The position numbers and the translations under genes were made by a program. 64,000 nucleotides of DNA, from the NCBI GenBank assembly GCA_037954665.1, contig JBBMOL010000592.1:62001-126000 (forward strand), given 5' to 3'. Shown one piece after another: positions 20,786-30,282 of this stretch. The stretch comes from Laguncularia racemosa (Eukaryota > Streptophyta > Magnoliopsida > Myrtales > Combretaceae). The stretch's first letter is position 1. Each line of letters starts with the position of its first letter. Under the pieces are notes generated by a model, which saw nothing but the letters and a program-made list of their open reading frames with translations, ran no database searches and had not been told where the DNA came from.

Positions 20786-21681
20786 CTCTGACACACTTAG
20801 CAGCAGGGGAAAGAAGATTCTGTCAGTTCCAAAGGAGGTTGAAGACCCACGAAGGAGAAGATTCCATCTTTAAGGGCTGTGATTATGAATTTTAATTATT
20901 CTTCCCGTAATTGTATTTCTTTTGTCCAATTTATGGAGGAGTAGACTCTAAATCTAGATTTTGTTCGAAACTTCTCTATCATGTGATGAAGATTCGATTT
21001 TTAATGCGAAGTTGTTGACTTTCTTATGATTAATTGCATGCCCTTCAATTGTTTCTTAGATTCGTAGATTCGGAATATGAATTTATGCATGATATCATAT
21101 TAGTGAATTGAGAAATTGCTCTTATGATTAGATTTAATGCAATTAATGAGATTTGATTGTTCTTCTAGAGATAGGAAACAAGAGTCTTCTGTTTACATCG
21201 ATTATTTTGATGCGAATTTACGTGCTTTATGCAATTCTAGGTTGCTATTAAATAAGGAGAGATCCTATTTGATAAATCTAGGATTAGATAGGTTAATATA
21301 CTTGAGAAAGTAGTTAACTTGACTAGGGAATTCGACAGTATAAGAAGTCAACTACGCCAATCTTCATAAATGTAATGAATTACATGATAGAGAAGGAGTA
21401 GAATAAGATCTAGGTTGCTTTTGCCAATTGATAAATCTTCAGAACCATTGTTGTTAGTGATTTATTAGTTTTAAGATTAGACTAATTAAGTTTCAACCAA
21501 CATATTTAAGCGTCGATTAGATAATAGGAACGAAGTTAGTACTAGTAGTTGGTGTATCTCTATGGGACGACCCTGTACTTGACACTATACTACGTCCACG
21601 GTAGGTACACTTGCCTATTGCAACGTAGTTAGAATTAGGAACAGGCATTATAAATATTAAAGCTACGATTGGCAACGATCA
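20786..21681 (+). repeat. C 5' LTR, right part
   Basis: It resumes with the duplicated CTCTG and matches the 3' LTR up to GGCAACGATCA. It carries the long AT-rich R/U5 portion of the LTR. Joined with 12789-13585 it makes a 1.69-kb LTR. Confidence 0.92.
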
Positions 21682-21687
21682 AGTTTT

Positions 21688-21705
21688 TGGCGCCGTTGCT
21701 GGGGA
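21688..21705 (+). other. C primer-binding site
   Basis: TGGCGCCGTTGCTGGGGA, six bases after the LTR, the tRNA-Asp-type site typical of Athila elements with one difference from the usual form. Confidence 0.9.
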
Positions 21706-21963
21706 TACGCCAATATTAGAAACACTTTTTACTTATTAATTTAACCAATTTATTTCTTTCTTATTTTTTTTCCCTTTTCTTCCTGAGAATTTGGAGCTCA
21801 TAATTGATTTGTATTACGTTTACAGTGCATAACCAGAAGTCACTCCAAGGAACTTGCTGTTTTTAATCCTGAGCCAGAGAAAATTATTCGTCGTTATTAG
21901 AAAAAGCAACACTCGACTGAGTCAACATCATTTGGTATTCAAGGAGAATCACTGAAGGAAGAA
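21706..21963 (+). other. C leader
   Basis: Untranslated leader between the primer site and the gag ATG, pyrimidine-rich in its first half. No independent feature is seen. Confidence 0.6.
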
Positions 21964-23321
21964 ATGGCCGATCAATTCAATAATCGTGCTCAAGAGCTGA
22001 ATCAAGGAAATGTTGTTGTGGATCCTCCTAATCATCAACTGGTTGATAATAGAGATGGCCGAGTTAATGAGCCACCTAAAACCAATTCTGATTTTACCAG
22101 GCCAAACTTGATAGGCGTCAGCTCTAGCATAGTCCGTCCTCGAGTGGAGGCAAATAATTTTGAACTTAAGCCTGCCGTGATTCAGATGGTGCAGCAATAT
22201 ACTCAATTTGATGGTTTACAGGATGAAGATCCAAATGCGCATATCCAACTCTTTCTAGAGATATGCGATACCTTCAAATTTAATGGAGTTAGTGATGATG
22301 CGATCTGCCTCAGGCTCTTCCCATTCTCTTTGAAAGGCAAGGCTAAGCAGTGGCTGAATTCTTTACCGAGGAACTCCATTACTACATGGCAAGGTCTAAT
22401 TAAGAAGTTTATGGACAAATTCTTCCCTCCTTCAAAGACCACTAAACTTCGAGCTGAGATTCAATCTTATCATCAGTATGACATGGAGACGTTGTATGAA
22501 ACCTGAAGGACTCAATGCGGAAATGCCCACACCATGGGATCCCAGAGTGGCTTCAAGTTCAGATATTTTATAATGGGTTGAACTATCAAACGAGACAAAC
22601 AGTAGATGCCGTAGCTGGTGGCACCTTGAACCATAAAACTCCTGAAGAAAGTTTGACTCTTTTTGAAGACATGGCCGCGAATAATTATGAATGGTCACAT
22701 GGTAGGGGCAAAGAAAAGAAGGTGGCAGGCATTCTTGAAGTGGATGTGGCTACTTCTATCATGTCCAAAGTTGAGGCTTTATCTAGAAAGATCGATGGAT
22801 TGGCTGTCTCACAACATCAGTTGGCTATTGTGGAACCCTCAGGTGGTGAGGAAGGGCAAATAGAGCAAGTGGATTATTTGGGAAACCTAATTCGGCCCCA
22901 GAACAATCCATACAGCAATACTTATAACCCAGGATGGAGAAATCACCCAAATTTTTCTTGGAGTAACAACAGTATTATTCAGAAGGGCAATCCGAATCCT
23001 CCACCAGGTTATCAGAGGCCAATGATCCAGAGTTCCAAACCGCCAATTGAAGATCTCCTCACAAAATTCATCAAGGATTCAGAAGACAGACAGAAGTCCT
23101 TAGATTTGATTATGAAAAATCAAGACTCGGCTTTGAGGAATCATGAGGCATCAATACACAATCTTGAAAACTAGGTCGGTCAGATAGCTAAGCTTCTGTC
23201 AGAGAGATCTCAAGGTTCACTACCGGGAAACACGGAAACCAACCTGAGAGAACATGTTAAAGCTGTCACGTTACGAAGTGGTAAGGAATTACAACTAAAG
23301 GTTCAAGAAGAAGAGAGTCGG
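21964..23321 (+). pseudogene. gag: C gag
   Basis: The ATG at 21964 opens MADQFNNRAQ. The Athila gag core FELKPAVIQMVQQYTQFDGL and LKGKAKQWLNSLP lies in the first 181 codons. A single-base deletion at about 22505 (TGAAGG where TGGAAGG is expected) shifts the frame; coding resumes as RKCPHHGIPEWLQVQIFYNG and runs to the TAG at 23172, which replaces the Gln of N-Q-V-G-Q. The GWRNHPNFSWSNN block at about 22940 is an Athila hallmark. No clear zinc knuckle is preserved. The region then continues in frame into the protease ORF. Confidence 0.88.
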
Positions 23322-24464
23322 GTGATTGAACCAGCAAAAGAACAAGTAGTTCTCAAAGAAGGGGGAAAGCATTCAGAAAAATCACCTAAAGAGAAATCAT
23401 CACCTCCATTAATCCCAGAATGTAAGCCTAATGTTCCTTATCCAGCACGACTCAAGAAGGACAGAACAGATGAGCACTATGGCAGATTTTTAGAGATATT
23501 CAAGCAATTGCATATCAACCTTCCACTGGTTGAGGCATTATCACAAATGCCACGATATGCAAAATTTTTGAAAGAATTACTATCGAACAAAAGGAAGCTT
23601 GAAGAGTTCTCCACTGTAACTTTAGGAGGAGAATGCTCTGCGGTAATTCAGAACAAACTCCCAAAGAAGTTAAAAGATCCTGGGAGCTTTACCATCCCTT
23701 GCCTGATAGCGAATTTATCTAAAGAACGGGCATTGGCTGATTTGGGAGCCAGTATTAATTTGATGCCATACAAGATGTTCCAAAAATTGGGTATTGGAGA
23801 GCCGAAACCGACCAAAATGAGTCTTCAGTTAGCCGATCGATCAGTCAAATTCCCGAGAGGAGTAGTTGAAGATGTATTAGTGAAGGTGCAAGACTTCATC
23901 TTCCCGGCAGATTTCGTCATCCTTGACATGGAAGCAGATGTGGAGGTCCCTCTTATATTGGGGAGGCCATTTTTAGCTACTGCTAGAGCCATAATTGATG
24001 TTGGGGATGGGAAGTTAGTGTTGAGAATGGGAAATGAAGAGGTCATAGTGAAAATGCCTGACGTCCTTAGACAAAGCTTGCATCATGATGATACATGCTA
24101 TGCAATCGACTACCTCGACTTCGCAGTTTCGAATTCATTGCAAGACCTGTTGATTGGTGATGCATTGGAATTGTGTTTGATGAATGGGGAGAAAGAGCAA
24201 CCTGAAAATATGGCGATTAGAGTAGTTGTCAATCAGCTTAACAATAATCCTGAGTTGAGAGAAGAAAGAAGCTTTGAAGGTATGAATAGATCCACCATTC
24301 AGAGATCGAAACCTTCAATTGAGGAACCACCTGAGCTAAAATTGAAACAACTGCCAGACTACCTTCAATATGCATTTTTGGAAGAAGATTCTAAACTTTC
24401 AGTCATAATTGCATCAAATCTGGATCGAGATCAGCAGGAAAGGTTATTGCATGTCCTGGAGTAA
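23322..24464 (+). pseudogene. C protease (gag-pro)
   Basis: 380 open codons. SQMPRYAKFLKELLSNKRKL is the Athila linker. The protease active site reads ALADLGASINLMP (about 23732-23770), D-L-G instead of D-S/T-G, and the ILGRPFLATARAIIDVG block follows (about 23955-24005). The frame equals that of the second gag ORF. It ends at a TAA (24462), probably a Gln codon, before HKKAI and IADIKGISP, the entry to RT. Protease would cut the Gag-Pol precursor in the particle. Confidence 0.88.
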
Positions 24465-25376
24465 CATAAGAAAGCAATTCCATGGAAAATTGCAGATATA
24501 AAGGGGATTAGCCCATCGTTTTGCACACACAAAATTTTGATGGAAGATTGTGTCAAGCCAGTGGTACAATCGCAGCGCCGACTTAATCCAAATATGAGAG
24601 ATGTTGTCAAAAAGGAAGTCATCAAATTGTTTGATGCAGGAATGATTTACCCGATTTCTGATAGCTCATAGGTGAGCCCCACTCAAGTAGTTCCGAAGAA
24701 AGGCGATATGACAGTAGTACCGAAAGAAAAGAATGAGCTCATCCTGATGAGAACTGTCACTGGATGGAGAGTTTGTATAGATTACCGCAAGCTAAATGAC
24801 GCAACTCGAAAGGATCATTTTCCTCTTCCATTTGTGGACCAAATGCTTGAAAGGTTAGCTGGTCATGCATATTACTGTTTCCTTGATGGGATGTCTGGAT
24901 ATTTTCAGATTCCTATCGCACCCGAAGACCAGGAAAAGACGACATTCACATGCCCTTTTGGGACCTTCGCTTATTGACGCATGCCTTTTGGATTATGCAA
25001 CGCTCTAGCCACCTTTCAGCGATGCATGATGGCTATTTTTGAGGATATGGTAGGAGACAAGATGGAGGTATACATGGATGATTTTTCTGTTTTCGAGAAT
25101 TCTTTTGATGAGTGTCTACACCATCTTGAGTTAGTATTGCAACGTTGTGAAGACACTAACCTGGTCCTAAATTGGGAGAAGTGTCATTTTATGGCAAAAG
25201 AAGGTATTGTTTTGGGCCATAAAACCTCTAAGAAAGGCATAGAAGTGGATGAGGCAAAGATCGAAGCAATTTCTAAATTGCCCCCACCATCTTCAGTTAA
25301 GGCAATATGAAGTTTTCTTGGCCATGCAGGGTTTTATCGACGATTCATTAAAGATTTCTCAAAAATTGCTAGGCCG
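24465..25376 (+). pseudogene. C reverse transcriptase
   Basis: Blocks in order: IADIKGISPSFCTHKI, VSPTQVVPKKG, WRVCIDYRKLNDATRKDHFP, FLDGMSGYFQIPIAPEDQ, MPFGLCNALATFQRCMMAIF and the catalytic VYMDDFSVF (about 25070-25095). Stops at 24669 (TAG for Trp), 24975 (TGA in F-A-Y-R-R) and 25308 (TGA before SFLGHAGFYRRFIKDFS) are single transitions in one unbroken frame. The YMDD catalytic motif is intact. An inverted copy with many indels is at about 63000-64000. Confidence 0.9.
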
Positions 25377-25940
25377 ATGACAAAACTCTTGGAGAAGGAT
25401 ACCTCCTTTGACTTCAACCAGGAATGCATTGATGCATTTGAACTCCTCAAGCAAAAACTCATCATTGCACTTATCATGGTCACACTAACATGGGATATTC
25501 CCTTTGAGATTATGTGTGATGCTAGTGACTCGGCTGTGGGAGCTGTTCTGGGTCAGCGAAAGGACAAATACTTTCAACCCATTCATTATGCTAGCAAAAC
25601 ACTCACTCCTGCACAAGAAAACTATATAACCACTGAGAAGGAGTTGCTAGTAGTTGTCTTTGCCTTTGACAAGTTTAGACCATATCTCATCTTATCTAAG
25701 GTCATCGTATACACAAATCATTCCGCCTTGAAATTCTTGCTGACAAAACAGGATGCAAAGCCATGCCTCATTCGGTGGATTTTGCTTCTTCAAGAGTTTG
25801 ATCTTAAGATAAGAGATAAAAAGGGTGCTGAAAATCTAGCTGCCGACCACCTGTTACGTTTGGAGAATCCTTGTTTAGAAAGACCGAACGAAGTTGAGAT
25901 CAACGATGAGTTCACTGAGGAACGATTATATGCCATCAAG
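25377..25940 (+). pseudogene. C RNase H
   Basis: First half of a 299-codon open stretch. RNase H motifs are FEIMCDASDSAVGAVLGQ (about 25503-25556), YITTEKELLVVVFAFDKFRP and LIRWILLLQEFDLKIRDKKG, ending AADHLLRLENP. Catalytic Asp (in CDAS) and Glu (in TEKEL) are present. It degrades the RNA strand during reverse transcription. Confidence 0.87.
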
Positions 25941-27253
25941 ACCGTTGAAGATGATATCATCCCATGGTTTGCTGATATTGCCAATTACCTAGTGGCAAGG
26001 GCCCTTCCTAAGGATATGAACAAGCAACAGAAGAAGAAATTCTTCACCGAATTGAAGCACTACTACTGGGAGGATCCACATTTATTCAGAATTTGTGCTG
26101 ATCAGATGATTCGAAGGTGTGTTTCCCATGAAGAAGGATGGAAAATCTTATTCCACTGTCACAGTGGGCCAGCGGGAGGACATTATAGTGCCAATAGGAC
26201 AGCGCACAAAGTATTGGAAGCAGGATTTTACTGGCCGTCATTGTTTAGGGATGCTCAAAGCTATATAGCTCGATGAGACTGATGCTAGAGGGATGGTAAC
26301 ATATAAAAAAGGAATGAAATGCCACAACACTACATATTAGAGTGTGAAGTGTTCGATGTGTGGGGCATCGACTTTATGGGCCCCTTTCCTCCTTCCTTCG
26401 GAAATAAATACATATTGGTAGCCGTGGATTACGTCTCTAAATGGGTAGAAGCACAAGCCTTGCCGACTAATGACTCCCAGGTGGTGGTTAAATTTTTGAA
26501 GAAGCTCTTCTATAGATTCGGGGTCCCACGGGCACTCATAAGTGACAGAGGTACACACTTCTGTAATTCGCAAGTTGAAAAGATTCTTAAGCGATATGGG
26601 GTGACACACCGTCTTGCTACGCCGTATCACCCCCAAACTAGTGGGTAAGTGGAGGTTTCAAACAGGGACCTAAAGAGTATCTTGACAAAGTCCGTGTCTC
26701 ACCATAGACGAGATTGGGCCGAGAAGTTAGATGATGCTTTGTGGGCATATCGAACAGCTTACAAACCCCACTTAATACTACTCCATATCGATTGGTCTAC
26801 GGGAAAGCTTGCCATTTACCAGTTGAGATTCAGCACAAGGCATTTTGGGCGATCAAATCTGCCAATTTAGATCTCAACCGGTCTGGAGCACATCGAAGGA
26901 TGCAACTTAATGAGCTAGATGAATGGAGGCTCGTGGCATATGACAATTCATATTTATACAAACAGAAAGCCAAGAAGTTTCATGATGCTCGGCTACCACG
27001 GAATAGACAGTTTAATGAAGGGAACATTGTATTACTGTTCAACTCTAGGTTGAAACTGTTCCCTAGGAAGCTTAAATCAAGATGGTCTGGTCCATTCTGG
27101 GTAAAAAAGGTTTTTCCCTACGGCACAGTTGAGTTGGAACACCCGGAAAAAGGCATGTTCAAGGTAAATGGTCAAAGGCTCAAGCATTACCTTGGGGACC
27201 AAACAGTTTTGGAAGAAAAGGAGGAGCTGAACCTCATTCTGATCTCCATTTGA
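25941..27253 (+). pseudogene. C integrase
   Basis: The zinc-binding domain has HCHSGPAGGHYSANRTAHK (about 26154-26210), with the Cys pair broken by three stops at 26274-26289. The core reads VWGIDFMGPFPPSFGNKYIL and ALISDRGTHFCNSQVEKILK, so the first two catalytic Asp are kept; the Glu follows the TAA at 26646 (S-G-Q-V-E context). A single-base deletion near 26770 shifts frame. The C-terminal part runs to 27253 (LKSRWSGPFWVKKVFPYGTV). It would insert element DNA into chromosomes. Confidence 0.88.
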
Positions 27254-27304
27254 GCTCCACCGGTTCATTACGTTGAGCTAACGATGTTAAACAACATCAC
27301 TTCT

Positions 27305-27318
27305 TGGGAGGCAACCCA
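27305..27318 (+). other. Hairpin after integrase (H1)
   Basis: TGGGAGGCAACCCA, a TGGG/CCCA stem 50 bases after the integrase stop. B has CATGGG/CCCATG around nearly the same loop at 16369-16386. A GGGAGGCAACCC motif in this place is common in plant Athila elements, from memory. Confidence 0.6.
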
Positions 27319-27699
27319 TGTTACTTTAGTAAGTTTTCTTCTTTATTTATTTATTTTTTATTTTTTATCATCCGTTGTTTTGGAGTAACTTTTGCAGGAC
27401 AGCAAGATACAGAGGGGCTAACCAAGTTTGGATTCTATGAAAGTCATCTTAATAGAGCGAGCTTCTTTTAAGCTCTAAGTGTAGGAAATTTAGGATGGGA
27501 GACCTTTTCAAGGGAATGCAAGATGAAGTGTTGATAGGTATGTACTTTGATTTGCACAACTGGGTACACTAGTGGTATATCCGGGTTTTTCACACATGCT
27601 AGAGGGTGTCTAAATTGACTTTGCAATACCAAAGGGGAATACGTCATGGAGTGCCCTCTCATGCACTTCAAAATATGCTCATTGTGTACATATCAGAGA
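27319..27699 (+). other. C post-pol spacer
   Basis: No coding signal. A T-rich stretch is at about 27330-27370. Nothing else is supported. Confidence 0.5.
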
Positions 27700-27990
27700 T
27701 ATACGAATAAGGTACACGCTCGTGTACCTGGTCGTGTATCTGACCCACAGAACACCCCCTTTATATACACGAACAAGGTACACTCTCGTGTACCTGGTCG
27801 TGTATTTAACCCACATAATGCTCTCCCAAATACACGAACAAGGTACACGCTCGTGTACCTGGTCGTGTATCTACCTACAGAATGCTCTCCCATGATACAC
27901 GAACAAGGTACACGTTCGTGTATCTAACCCACAGAAAGGATTCCAAAGTACACGACCAAAGTACATGACCGTGTACTTTGGTCGTGTATC
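27700..27990 (+). repeat. 65-bp hairpin array in C 3' region
   Basis: Repeats start at about 27701, 27766, 27831 and 27896 (period 65), with a final variant at 27949. The typical unit folds as TACACGAACAAGGTACACG against CGTGTACCTGGTCGTGTA with one bulge. The last unit, 27949-27988, is a perfect 17-bp inverted repeat with a 6-base loop. It stands 20 bp upstream of a TATA box. Confidence 0.9.
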
Positions 27991-28008
27991 TAATTTTTCT
28001 GCTCGTAC

Positions 28009-28017
28009 TATAAAAAG
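28009..28017 (+). promoter_or_regulatory. Internal TATA box of C
   Basis: TATAAAAAG directly after the hairpin array and ahead of CT-rich leader-like sequence (28018-28140). It suggests a second promoter for the region between integrase and the 3' LTR. Confidence 0.5.
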
Positions 28018-28151
28018 ACTCCTCACTTCACTCTGCCATTTACACGACCCATTCTCCATTCGTGTATTTGACCCACTCACTCCCACTCTACTCCTCCATA
28101 CCGTGGTTGTCCTTTCCACACTATAAACTTCTTCCGTTTCAAGGATTCAAG

Positions 28152-28827
28152 GTAAGTAAGTTCTCTCTTCTTCTTCTTCAATACTTATTGCAATAAGGTT
28201 GCTGCTCGGTTTTCTTTTACGACTACCATACATGCTTGCATCTATGATGATGGTATGATGAGTGATTTCGCATTGTGGAAGTCGATTGTTGATAGATCTG
28301 TAGACATTTTGAACTCACGTGAATGCATGTATGATTGATGTCTTGAGTGGCTGCTAAATAAGTGAATCGACAGTTAGGGTTTGAACATGAATATTTGGGA
28401 TTTCGATTTTGTGGGTTTCTAGAACAATGTTGTTGTGTTTCTTTTCCGATCTTCTTCTTAGAAACCAAGTTATGAGGCCATTTTTTTTTTTTATGATCAC
28501 TAAACTATCGCACTAGCTTCTTAGAATCAAGATTCGAACTTTATCGTTTGATGATGCTTTGGGTGTGTTGTAGTTACATTGTTGGCCTTCAGGAAGGTAG
28601 GTTGATAATAGACTAAAGCCACAAGACTTGATTGTGAGCGTTCCTATGGTAATTTGTGCATGTATTAGATGGGCAGATACACGACTAGGTACACGGTTGT
28701 GTACCTTGGTTGTGTATCTCGACTATGCTATCCTCCTCCTTGTTTCGGAAACCCAATGCAAGTCCTATCATTTTCTTTGTGTACTTAACAAACCTACCCT
28801 ATTTTGAGACCATTGTGATTGATTCAG
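28152..28827 (+). other. Probable intron in C 3' region
   Basis: A strong donor, TTCAAG/GTAAGTAAG, is at 28151/28152, followed by a CT-rich intron start. A GATTCAG acceptor at 28827 lies directly before an ATG. The intron interior holds one more TACACG hairpin at about 28677-28718. Splicing is predicted, not shown. Confidence 0.42.
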
Positions 28828-28923
28828 ATGGTCACAAAGACTTGTGCAGTTAAACCAAAGTTTACTAAGAAGAAGAAGACCACCCTTGCTAAGAGGAAGC
28901 GAGATGGTGCTAATTCATCCTGA
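28828..28923 (+). CDS. Small Lys/Arg-rich ORF, possible start of env-like region
   Basis: 31 codons, MVTKTCAVKPKF followed by TKKKKTTLAKRKRDGANSS, ending in TGA. It lies just after the predicted acceptor, where Athila elements carry the env-like reading frame. The basic clusters resemble a nuclear localisation signal. It may be only the first codons of a longer decayed frame, because TGA could stem from CGA. No membrane segment or env motif is seen downstream. Confidence 0.3.
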   Translation: MVTKTCAVKPKFTKKKKTTLAKRKRDGANSS

Positions 28924-29045
28924 TCGACATTCTGCTAGCTATGCAATTGGTCCATCACCTGTTTAATCCCGGGAAGTCTCTGTTCCTTTTCTTTTTATTT
29001 TTTCTTTTTACCTCTTTATTTCTCATTACGTTCTTGAATGATAAA

Positions 29046-29087
29046 GACATTGGGGACAATGTCTCAATCTAAGTGTGGGGAAGGGGA
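29046..29087 (+). other. Hairpin H2 and internal purine tract
   Basis: GACATTG-GGGA-CAATGTC (29046-29063), then AAGTGTGGGGAAGGGGA (29071-29087), almost the same words as the real purine tract beside the 3' LTR. The equivalent in B keeps the stem with a T-A to A-T swap. It may prime a second plus strand. Confidence 0.6.
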
Positions 29088-29489
29088 TACTAAAGAAATT
29101 TGATAACGGTTGTGCTGAATTGTATGAGTCATTCAAAAATTTCCCCTAATTTTTGTTTTTCTCTTTGTGCTTGATAATCAAATTTTGAAATCATGATTGC
29201 AAATTACATAGTATTGTAGCATTTAGTGAATGAATTCCTCTAAAAGAGTGTCGTGCATTTCACCTTTGTCTTCTTTGGAACATTGATACTTAGTCAAAGT
29301 TATGGGATAAAATCGTTGTGAAACTCAAAGATCTTGAGAGCCATATAATCTTTCATGAAAGGGCAAATGAAATGATTCTCTTGGTGATCCTTCTTAGAAG
29401 ATTTCTTTAAAGTAATAATTTAATGAAAGCATGTTATACTTGAAAAATAAAGGATTGGTTAGTATGGGCTGGCTTTGGTCCCTCAGAAG

Positions 29490-29575
29490 AGCGAAGTTTG
29501 ACTCCGCTACTAACTAGTCAAAATAATAAGTTAAGGTAATAGAGGTTCGATGGGGTCCCTTTAAAACCTGGTCAC
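29490..29575 (+). other. Hairpin H3 and GGTCCCTTTAAAACC block
   Basis: AGCG-a-AGT-ttg-ACT-c-CGCT forms a stem-loop at 29490-29508, preceded by TTTGGTCCCTCAGAAG. 44 bases later comes GGGGTCCCTTTAAAACCTGG (29552-29571). Both are kept in B at 15491-15509 and 15630-15656, in swapped order. Confidence 0.58.
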
Positions 29576-29589
29576 CTAAGGTCATCTGG

Positions 29590-30263
29590 CCTAGGATCAG
29601 CCGATCGAGGAAATTACCGCAATAAAATGAAATACCATAAAGGCAAAAGTTGAGAGGGTCTTGTAACTCGAGTAATTAAGCCCATAGGAACGCCCTCAAT
29701 TGAGGAGATAACGTTCGTTAACTTGGGTGATGAGCCTAGGATTATCGGCTGAAAACTCGTTACATGGGTTGCAAGATTCCAAAAAAAAAAAAAAAGGATG
29801 AAACGAGTGTGAACTATTACAAAGAATAAAATCTTTGAAGAGATCAACCAAAAAGAAGGAGCAATCCAGGGGAAACATAGATGCAATGTATTTTCATTAT
29901 TGATTGCTTCACTAAGAGAGACAATTGAGAAGATATTAGACTTTTTAATGGTGGTTGAAATGTACCACGTTTTCTTTTGCTTTGATTGATCTTGTGTCTA
30001 ATTTTGATCATGAAAGCCATTGTTAAAATGACAAGGGTAAAGATTGGTCCACTCTGATTAATCCTAGAAATTTGACTAAAGTATCTCTGTTACAATACTT
30101 TCATGATAAGGTGAGAAGCACACTCATTAGATTGAGGGATTGCATTGAGCTTTAAAGATTAAAATTCATAAATGCTAATATCTGAGTAGTTCTATTTGGT
30201 AACAACAATCATGATTAATGAGAAGTTTGATTAATGTTTTGTGTTGCTTGAGGACAAGCAAAG
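29590..30263 (+). other. C 3' non-coding end
   Basis: No coding sequence. It includes an A run (29780-29793) and sequence leading to GCTTGAGGACAAGCAAAGAC, the usual Athila approach to the purine tract. Confidence 0.5.
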
Positions 30264-30282
30264 ACTTAAGTGTGGGGAAGTT

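Noticed and set aside
27700..27990. CRISPR or microRNA-precursor array
   Set aside because: The hairpins are tandem 65-bp repeats directly upstream of a TATA box in an Athila element; no cas genes, and plant DNA. A small-RNA role is not excluded but nothing shows it.
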